Below are positions 57,758-64,000 of a DNA stretch of 64,000 nt, one piece after another. Every line of letters begins with the position of its first letter. Positions within the stretch are counted from its first letter, which is position 1. The DNA comes from Candidatus Azobacteroides pseudotrichonymphae. Its GTDB lineage: Bacteria > Bacteroidota > Bacteroidia > Bacteroidales > Azobacteroidaceae. Made by a program: the position numbers and the translations under genes. The notes under the pieces were generated by a model. It had not been told where the DNA came from. It ran no database searches and worked only from the letters and a program-made list of their open reading frames with translations. Location: assembly GCA_002091395.1 (NCBI GenBank), contig AP017913.1, positions 426,001 through 490,000 on the forward strand. The letters run 5' to 3'.

Positions 57758-58387
57758 ATGAAAATATTAGAACAATTATTAGCAAGAAAATTACTTGATA
57801 TTAAAGCCATAAAATTACGGTTTTCTAACCCATTTACATTGACATCTGGATGGAAATCACCAATTTATTGCGATAATAGGAAAATTCTTTCTTATCCTTC
57901 TATTCGTAATTTTATTAAATTAGAGTTGGCACGAACTATTCTTGAAAATTATGAAAATGTAGATACTATCGCCGGAATAGCAACAGGAGCTATTGCACAT
58001 GGAGCAATTGTAGCTGAAGAATTAAATCTTCCGTTCATATATATTCGTTCAAATTATAAAAATCATGGATTAAAGAATATAATTGAAGGTGATCTAAAAC
58101 CAAACACTAGAGTAGTAATTATCGAAGATTTGATTTCTACCGGAACTAGTAGTATGCTAGCTATCAAAGCTGTACGCAATGCAGAATGTCACGTAATAGG
58201 GATAGTAGCTATTTTTACTTACGGATTTTTTATTGCTGAAGAAAAATTTAAAAAAGCTAAAGTTGGGTTAATCACACTTTGTAATTATGATAGCGTTTTA
58301 AAAGAAGCATTAAAAACAAATTTTATTAAATTGTCTGAAGCTAAAATTCTTCAAGAATGGAAAAAAAACCCATCTAAATGGGCATGA
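57758..58387 (+). CDS. pyrE: Orotate phosphoribosyltransferase
   Basis: Joins orotate to PRPP to give OMP in pyrimidine synthesis. The 209-residue protein has FTLTSGWKSPIYCDNRK, GIATGAIAHGAIVAEEL, and the PRPP-binding motif VVIIEDLISTGTSS. Length is normal. Together with pyrB and pyrI in this window it supports a kept de novo pyrimidine route. Confidence 0.95.
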   Translation: MKILEQLLARKLLDIKAIKLRFSNPFTLTSGWKSPIYCDNRKILSYPSIRNFIKLELARTILENYENVDTIAGIATGAIAHGAIVAEELNLPFIYIRSNYKNHGLKNIIEGDLKPNTRVVIIEDLISTGTSSMLAIKAVRNAECHVIGIVAIFTYGFFIAEEKFKKAKVGLITLCNYDSVLKEALKTNFIKLSEAKILQEWKKNPSKWA

Positions 58388-58456
58388 ATTAATGAAATAA
58401 TTTCATATAACAACACTAAAACTCAAAAAATTACTAACATCAAATACCAAAGAATA

Positions 58457-59794
58457 ATGAAATTGTGGCAACAACATATTAGAATTAACAAAAAAGTAGA
58501 AAAATTCACAATTGGGAAGGATCAAGAAATGGACCTTTTTTTAGCAAAATCAGATATTTTAGGTTCCATAGCTCATATTACCATGTTAAAACACATAAAA
58601 CTTCTAATGCCATCTGAATATAAACAACTGTTGATCGAACTCAAAAACATTTATAACTCTATTGATTGTGACCAATTTTTTATTGAAATTGGAGTAGAAG
58701 ATATCCATTCTCAAATAGAATTAATACTTACTAAAAAACTAGGAGATATAGGAAAAAAAATTCATACTGGACGTTCTCGAAATGATCAAATTTTATTAGA
58801 TCTAAAATTATTTACACGAAATACAATTCAAATTTTGACAAAAGAAATTTCAGAATTAATAGATCTCTTAATTATCCAAAGTGATAAATACAAAAATATT
58901 TTATTACCTGGATATACTCATTTACAAATAGCAATGCCATCATCTTTTGGACTTTGGTTTGGAGCATACGCTGAAAGTTTGGTTGACGATTTATTATTAT
59001 TACAAGCGGCTTATAAAATATGTAATCGTAATCCACTTGGATCGGCAGCAGGTTACGGGTCTTCTTTCCCTTTAAACAGAAAACTTACTACAAATTTATT
59101 AGGATTTGATTCTATGAATTACAATTCAGTTTATGCTCAAATGGGAAGAGGAAAAATGGAACGCACAGTAAGTTTTGCATTAGCAGGAATTGCAGCGACT
59201 ATTTCAAAATTAGCATTTGACGCTTGTTTATATAATAGTCAAAATTTCAATTTTATTAATATTCCAGATGAATTTACAACTGGGTCAAGTATTATGCCTC
59301 ATAAAAAAAATCCAGATATATTTGAACTTGTACGAGCAAAATGCAATTTGCTACAAAGTATACCTCAACAAATTATTTTAATTATAAATAATCTTCCTTC
59401 TGGATATTTTCGTGACTTACAAATAACAAAAGAAATCTTTATTCCTTCATTTGGCACATTGTCAGAATGCATTCATATCATCATTCAAATGATACAAAAA
59501 ATAAATATCAACACTCATATACTAGACGATAACAAATACTCTTCTATATTTAGTGTAGAACAGGTTAATAAATTAGTCATGAACGGAATTCCGTTTCGAA
59601 ATGCATATAAACAAATTGGATTAGAAATTAAAAATGGAAATTTTGTTCCAAACAAAAATATAAATCATACACATGAAGGAAGTATTGGAAATCTTTGCAA
59701 TGATAAAATTGCAAAGATGAAAGAGATGATCATTAATGGATTTAATTTTAACAAAATGAACAAAGCAATAAAAAATTTACTAAATGCCACATAA
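58457..59794 (+). CDS. argH: Argininosuccinate lyase
   Basis: Last step of arginine synthesis, releasing fumarate. The 445-residue protein has HTGRSRNDQILLDLKLF (103-119), PGYTHLQIAMP with the catalytic His, NPLGSAAGYGSSFPL, and the fumarase/aspartase-superfamily signature GSSIMPHKKNPD. Length is close to normal. It shares a pathway with argD at 29.9 kb. Confidence 0.95.
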   Translation: MKLWQQHIRINKKVEKFTIGKDQEMDLFLAKSDILGSIAHITMLKHIKLLMPSEYKQLLIELKNIYNSIDCDQFFIEIGVEDIHSQIELILTKKLGDIGKKIHTGRSRNDQILLDLKLFTRNTIQILTKEISELIDLLIIQSDKYKNILLPGYTHLQIAMPSSFGLWFGAYAESLVDDLLLLQAAYKICNRNPLGSAAGYGSSFPLNRKLTTNLLGFDSMNYNSVYAQMGRGKMERTVSFALAGIAATISKLAFDACLYNSQNFNFINIPDEFTTGSSIMPHKKNPDIFELVRAKCNLLQSIPQQIILIINNLPSGYFRDLQITKEIFIPSFGTLSECIHIIIQMIQKININTHILDDNKYSSIFSVEQVNKLVMNGIPFRNAYKQIGLEIKNGNFVPNKNINHTHEGSIGNLCNDKIAKMKEMIINGFNFNKMNKAIKNLLNAT

Positions 59795-59971
59795 TAAAAC
59801 TAACACTTGTTTATTCCAATCTTTTATTTTTTACATTCTTAGTTATAAATGTTATCAACTTCCTAACTGTACAAAATCTTTAATACATAAAATAATTTTA
59901 ACATATTAGCAAAAACTATTTTCCCACAAAATTTCGATTAATATCATTACGAAACCGTACAAAATTCCACT

Positions 59972-60790
59972 CTATAAAATTGGAAATAAATGTTTTTTAG
60001 AACTAACTACATAACTTGTAAACATACTTGCAATATATATAAACTCTTCCACTGATAATTGTTCAGGTCGTTTATCAAAAATTGGATTAATAAAAACGTC
60101 ATTATTTTCAATAAATAAAGATTTTAAAGAATTTCTTAATGTTTTACGTCGCTTATTGAAAGCTGTTTTTACAATATTTGTAAATAAAAGTTCATCACAT
60201 CCTAATTTTGTTCTTTTGTTACGAATCATACGAATAACAGCAGAATTAACTTTAGGAGATGGACTAAAACAGTCAGGAGATACAGTAAAAAGATACTCTA
60301 TATCATACCAAGCACGTAATAAAACAGTAATAATTCCATAAGTTTTTCTTCCTTGCAAAGAAATTAACCTTTTAGCCACTTCTTTTTGTAATAATCCCGA
60401 GCAACAAAGAATTTTATTTTTATAATTTAATATTTTAAAAAAAATTTGAGTAGATATGTTATAGGGATAGTTTCCAACTATACAAAATCTATCCAAGAAA
60501 AGATCATCTAAATTTAATTTCAAAAAATCCTCCTCAATAATACACCCATCCAGTTGAGGATAATATTTTTTTAAAAAATTTATACATTGCCTATCTATCT
60601 CTACAACAGTTAAATTCCTTCTTTCTTGCAAAAGAAACTTAGTAATAGCCCCCATTCCAGGACCAATTTCTAATACAGGAAAATCCTTATAAAAAGAAAT
60701 TGTATCAGCAATACGTCGAGCAATATGTTTTTTTTTTAAAAAATGCTGCCCTAAAAATTTTTTAGGACGAATTACACAAATATCTGACAT
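59972..60790 (-). CDS. rsmA: 16S rRNA dimethyladenosine transferase KsgA
   Basis: Dimethylates two adjacent adenines near the 3' end of 16S rRNA during small-subunit assembly. The 272-residue protein has KKFLGQHFLKKKHIARRI, the SAM motif VLEIGPGMGAITKFLL, VVEIDRQC, and the catalytic NYPYNIS block. Length is normal. It is divergent from murB, with 46 bases between the starts. Confidence 0.95.
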   Translation of the reverse strand: MSDICVIRPKKFLGQHFLKKKHIARRIADTISFYKDFPVLEIGPGMGAITKFLLQERRNLTVVEIDRQCINFLKKYYPQLDGCIIEEDFLKLNLDDLFLDRFCIVGNYPYNISTQIFFKILNYKNKILCCSGLLQKEVAKRLISLQGRKTYGIITVLLRAWYDIEYLFTVSPDCFSPSPKVNSAVIRMIRNKRTKLGCDELLFTNIVKTAFNKRRKTLRNSLKSLFIENNDVFINPIFDKRPEQLSVEEFIYIASMFTSYVVSSKKHLFPIL

Positions 60791-60836
60791 TAAAATGATT
60801 TTTTACAAAAAAATTTGCAACCTTTATAAAGAAATT

Positions 60837-61841
60837 ATGAACATATACAAAAACTATTCACTATTAAAACACAACACTTTCCATTTAAATACAAAAACGC
60901 ATAAATTTATAGAATATGAATCTGAAGAAGATTTACAAAAAATTTTAGAAGAAACACGTTCCCCAAATGAACCCATTTACCATATAGGACATGGTAGCAA
61001 TATACTATTTTTAAATGACTTTAAAGGTACAATTATACACTCAAATATCAAAGGAATTGAGATAATCAAAGAAGATAAAACCCATATTTTACTTAAAGTA
61101 GGAGCCTCAGAAGATTGGGACTCTTTCGTATCTTATTGCGTAAATAAAGGATGGGGAGGAATTGAAAATTTATCTTTAATACCAGGAGAAATCGGAGCAA
61201 GTGCTTTTCAAAATATTGGAGCTTACGGTGCAGAAATATCAAATGTCGTAGAAGAAGTGCATGCTTACTCGCTTACAACAAAAACTAAACAAATATTTTC
61301 TAACAAAGAATGTAAATATTCATACCGCAATAGTTTTTTCAAAGAATCAAAAGAAATATTTTACATTACATATGTAGTATATCGGCTACTAAAGACACCA
61401 CAATTCATATTAAACCACGATAAGATAAAATCTTATTTATATGGAAAAGAAATTAATTTGATTAACATACGAAAAGCAATTATTGCTATCCGCCAATTAA
61501 GTTTGCCAAACTTAAAAATTTTTGGAAATGCTGGTAGTTTTTTTACTAATCCATACATCTGCATTGATCATTATGAAAAATTAAAAAAACAATATTATAA
61601 TATGCCATGTTATTTTGTTGATAACAAAATAGTAAAAGTTTCTGCGGCTTGGCTAATTGAACAATGTGGAGGTAAAAAAGAATATATAGGTGGAGCTTCT
61701 GTTTACGAAAAACATGCGTTAATTCTTATTAATAAGAATAATGCTACAGGACAAGACATATCAATATTAGCAGAAAAAATTCAATCTATGGTTAAAAATA
61801 CATTTGGTATAAAACTTAAACCAGAAGTAAGCTACTTATAA
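60837..61841 (+). CDS. murB: UDP-N-acetylenolpyruvoylglucosamine reductase
   Basis: Reduces UDP-GlcNAc-enolpyruvate to UDP-MurNAc in peptidoglycan synthesis. The 334-residue type I MurB has [52 protein letters not shown], the catalytic-serine block [10 protein letters not shown] and the C-terminal LKPEVSYL. The ATG at 60837 ([15 protein letters not shown]) fits homologues; an in-frame ATG at 60795 adds 14 residues without a match. It ends overlapping the convergent pyrB by 6 bases. Confidence 0.94.
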   Translation: MNIYKNYSLLKHNTFHLNTKTHKFIEYESEEDLQKILEETRSPNEPIYHIGHGSNILFLNDFKGTIIHSNIKGIEIIKEDKTHILLKVGASEDWDSFVSYCVNKGWGGIENLSLIPGEIGASAFQNIGAYGAEISNVVEEVHAYSLTTKTKQIFSNKECKYSYRNSFFKESKEIFYITYVVYRLLKTPQFILNHDKIKSYLYGKEINLINIRKAIIAIRQLSLPNLKIFGNAGSFFTNPYICIDHYEKLKKQYYNMPCYFVDNKIVKVSAAWLIEQCGGKKEYIGGASVYEKHALILINKNNATGQDISILAEKIQSMVKNTFGIKLKPEVSYL

Positions 61842-62744
61842 ACTTAGTACATTACATATAATTGCTTGCCTAGCAAAAATTCCATTTTTGGCTTGATCAA
61901 AATAATATGCTTTTGGACTTCCATCTACATCAAGTGTAATTTCCCCAAAACGAGGGAGTGGATGCATAATTCTAAGATTATCTTTACTACCAATTAGCAT
62001 CTCTTTAGAAAGTATATATATGTTCTTTACTTTTTCATATTCCATCAAATCAGTAAAACGTTCACGTTGTACACGAGTCATGTATAGTATGTCAGTTTGA
62101 TTTATTATATCAATCAAAAAATCAGAATGATCAAAATATCGAATGCCATTTTTATCCATAAAATGCTTATAAACAACTGGTAATTTTAACTCTTCAGGAG
62201 CAACAAAATGAAAAGTTGGATTAAAATGAGACATGCCATTAAGAAGAGAGTGAACTGTTCTTCCATATTTTAAATCTCCAACCACAGTAATTGTCAAGTC
62301 ACAAAGTGTTCCTTGTGTCTTATATATAGAATATATATCCAATAAAGTTTGAGAAGGATGTTGGTTTGTTCCGTCGCCAGCATTAATAATTGGCACATCA
62401 GTTACTTCAGAAGCATAACGAGCAGCTCCTTCAAGATAATGTCTCATAATAATAACATCAGCATAATTGCTTATTATTTTTATCGTGTCCTTTAAAATTT
62501 CACCTTTAGAAATACTTGAAGTAGCAACATCAGAAAATCCAATAATTTGACCACCTAATCTACTAATAGCTATTTCAAAACTTAAACGAGTACGTGTTGA
62601 TGGTTCAAAAAAAAGAGTAGCACAAATTTTGTCTTTTAATAACTGCTGATTGAAATTTTGTTCAAAATATTCTGTTCGTTCAACTAAGTGCAAAATATCT
62701 TGTTTAGAACAATCAACAATAGATACAAAACCTTTATTTAACAT
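61836..62744 (-). CDS. pyrB: Aspartate carbamoyltransferase catalytic chain
   Basis: Condenses carbamoyl phosphate with aspartate. The 302-residue protein has the carbamoyl-phosphate motif [10 protein letters not shown] (48-57), the [15 protein letters not shown] block, [15 protein letters not shown], and HPLPRFGEI near the end. Length is normal. Its regulatory partner pyrI lies 54 kb away on the plus strand, instead of next to it. Confidence 0.96.
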   Translation of the reverse strand: MLNKGFVSIVDCSKQDILHLVERTEYFEQNFNQQLLKDKICATLFFEPSTRTRLSFEIAISRLGGQIIGFSDVATSSISKGEILKDTIKIISNYADVIIMRHYLEGAARYASEVTDVPIINAGDGTNQHPSQTLLDIYSIYKTQGTLCDLTITVVGDLKYGRTVHSLLNGMSHFNPTFHFVAPEELKLPVVYKHFMDKNGIRYFDHSDFLIDIINQTDILYMTRVQRERFTDLMEYEKVKNIYILSKEMLIGSKDNLRIMHPLPRFGEITLDVDGSPKAYYFDQAKNGIFARQAIICNVLSL

Positions 62745-62833
62745 ATTGAAAATTGTTTAAAATCATATAAACAATCATATAAAATGATTAAGTTGTACAC
62801 TTAAATTAAGCGTAACATGAACCTGTATTTTTA

Positions 62834-63535
62834 CTAAAAATATTTTTTGTAAAATTGTTTTTTTAAAAAAGCTAAGCCTTCGCTTGCTTTTTTTCTTATT
62901 ACCTCAACATCATTAATAATAGAAACATTTATTTCTGCAGGATCTATCAAATAGATAACAGCATCGGCATGTGCATAATGGATCAAACTAGCAGCAGGAT
63001 AAACTCTCATAGATGTTCCAACTACAATAATGATATCAGCTTTCGAAATTGCAATAAAAGCTTTTTCTATTTCAGGAACATCTTCTCCAAACCAAACAAT
63101 AAACGGACGAAGCTGAGAACCATCTACAGACAAATCTCCTGGAAGAATATCATTATATCCAATATCTATTACATGTCTTTTATTTCTATCCTTAGAACTA
63201 CATGCCTTTGTTAATTCGCCATGTAAATGAATGATGTGGCTAGTTCCTGCTCGCTCATGCAGATTATCTATATTTTGTGTAATGACAACAACATTAAAAT
63301 CTTTTTCCAATTCAGCAATAATTTGATGTCCTATGTTAGGTGAAACAGATGCAAGTTGTCGACGACGATCATTATAAAATTGTAATATCAAATTTTGATT
63401 AACATACCAACTGTCAATATGCGCTACTTGCATCACATCATAACTATTCCACAATCCATTATTATCACGAAAAGTAGAAATTCCACTTTCTTCGCTCATA
63501 CCTGCTCCACTCAAAACAACAATCTGTTTTTTCAT
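62834..63535 (-). CDS. cobB: NAD-dependent protein deacylase (sirtuin)
   Basis: Sir2-type enzyme removing acyl groups from lysines. The 233-residue protein has GAGMSEESGISTFRDNNGLW (near 10-29), ITQNIDNLHERAG with the NAD-binding Gln-Asn-Asp, the catalytic His in HLHGELTKA, and VVGTSMRVYPAA. YNDRRRQ near residue 54 resembles the Tyr-x2-Arg of SIRT5-like desuccinylases. The four zinc cysteines of classical sirtuins are absent, which I recall as usual for this branch. Confidence 0.9.
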   Translation of the reverse strand: MKKQIVVLSGAGMSEESGISTFRDNNGLWNSYDVMQVAHIDSWYVNQNLILQFYNDRRRQLASVSPNIGHQIIAELEKDFNVVVITQNIDNLHERAGTSHIIHLHGELTKACSSKDRNKRHVIDIGYNDILPGDLSVDGSQLRPFIVWFGEDVPEIEKAFIAISKADIIIVVGTSMRVYPAASLIHYAHADAVIYLIDPAEINVSIINDVEVIRKKASEGLAFLKKQFYKKYF

Positions 63536-63661
63536 TTATTTTTAATGTATGTACTATGTTCCAAATTTTTTAATTGAATAATACTAAAATTTTTAAATTT
63601 TATTTGTATACTGTTAAAATGGTAAACCTTCATCGTTATTACTCAACTTAGTTTGGTTATT

Positions 63662-64000
63662 TTAGAAATAAGTTCTTTCATTTGGCAAAAAATTTTCTTG
63701 ACTATCTAAACGAGATTTGTATTCCAAAACCGATTGATCATCACTTAAATTTTGAAAACGAATGTATTCTCTTTTGAAAGAAAGCATAACACTACCAGTA
63801 GAACCATTTCGATGTTTTGCAATAACAATCTCAGCCTTACCTCTCAAATCATTGCCCATAGCATCTTCAAAAATATTATATTTTTCTGGTCGATGTATAA
63901 AACAAACAACATCTGCATCTTGTTCTATCGCTCCTGATTCTCGTAAATCTGATAATTGTGGCCGCTTAGCCTCTAAGCTATCTCTCGCGGCACGACTTTC
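63662..64000 (-). CDS. dnaB: Replicative DNA helicase DnaB, C-terminal end only
   Basis: The window edge cuts the gene; the last 112 residues are visible. They read ESRAARDSLEAKRPQLSDLRESG, IEQDADVVCFIHRPEKY and GKAEIVIAKHRNGSTGSVMLSF, the conserved end of the DnaB RecA-like motor with the arginine-finger region. The first ATG in view (63859) is internal. The local DNA is noticeably less AT-rich than the surroundings, as expected for a strongly constrained gene. Confidence 0.93.
   Translation of the reverse strand, partial: ESRAARDSLEAKRPQLSDLRESGAIEQDADVVCFIHRPEKYNIFEDAMGNDLRGKAEIVIAKHRNGSTGSVMLSFKREYIRFQNLSDDQSVLEYKSRLDSQENFLPNERTYF

Noticed and set aside
1-64000. tRNA, rRNA, CRISPR arrays or insertion sequences
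   Set aside because: No GC-richer structured segment with a T-loop GTTCRA pattern, no spaced direct repeats and no transposase were seen on either strand. A covariance-model scan would be needed to exclude a small RNA.

Overview
This 64 kb window is AT-rich bacterial chromosome (GC roughly 30% by eye). Its genes look like reduced versions of Bacteroidetes (Bacteroidales) genes. Signs of that lineage are the GltB-GltD-AsnB cluster, a Bacteroidetes-type aspartate kinase, a PyrI-flavin reductase pair, a SurA/PpiD-like isomerase, a DnaQ exonuclease with a DUF3820 tail, and TTG...TAnnTTTG promoter-like sequences instead of E. coli -35/-10 boxes. Signs of an obligate symbiont are AT bias, long poly(A) tracts inside genes, a decayed mfd gene, a chorismate synthase broken at a 12-A run, and no insertion sequences, phage genes or CRISPR. 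Lower Entner-Doudoroff enzymes, a hexuronate transporter and ammonia-assimilation genes together would fit a gut-protist endosymbiont such as 'Candidatus Azobacteroides'. That identification is inference from gene content.

Layout. 1-3.4 kb: end of an HsdR_N-like protein, a POT peptide transporter, and queA. 3.4-4.6 kb: mostly empty DNA with one possible 52-residue membrane protein. 4.6-8.8 kb: aroC (frameshifted), tpiA, a SPOR protein, pyrI, a flavin reductase, smpB. 9.1-12.4 kb: kdgK, eda and an ExuT-like transporter, a small operon for breaking down hexuronates. 12.4-17.0 kb (minus strand): dnaN-dnaQ and mutL-pssA. 17.0-23.7 kb: sufC-sufD-sufS on the minus strand, split from sufB (plus strand) by a phosphohexomutase gene. 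23.7-28.3 kb: plsC, lysC, thiH-thiE-thiS. 28.3-32 kb: an MBL hydrolase, proC, argD, xerD. 32-37.5 kb: aroQ, a PpiD-like isomerase, rlmN, asd, lolD. 37.6-42 kb: uvrB and a CPA2 antiporter. 42-49.7 kb: asnB, gltD, gltB. 50-53.4 kb: meaB, a DJ-1 family gene, an 0.87 kb empty stretch, nadK. 53.5-56.2 kb: an mfd pseudogene. 56.4-64 kb: folC, pyrE, argH, ksgA, murB, pyrB, a sirtuin, and the 3' end of dnaB.

How it fits together. The genes describe a cell that takes up hexuronates and peptides and feeds KDPG products into glycolysis. It assimilates ammonia through GOGAT and asparagine synthetase and makes lysine/threonine-family, arginine, proline and aromatic amino acids, pyrimidines, thiamine and folate. 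It keeps a cell wall (MurB), phospholipid synthesis (PlsC, PssA) and lipoprotein export (LolD). DNA repair is being trimmed: uvrB and mutL remain, but mfd is dead. The most notable items are the poly(A) frameshift in aroC, the missing canonical start codon of rlmN, the mfd pseudogene with a 23-bp perfect palindrome inside it, the Arg-to-Ser change in the PssA signature, and the splitting of normally adjacent gene pairs (sufB from sufCDS, pyrB from pyrI).
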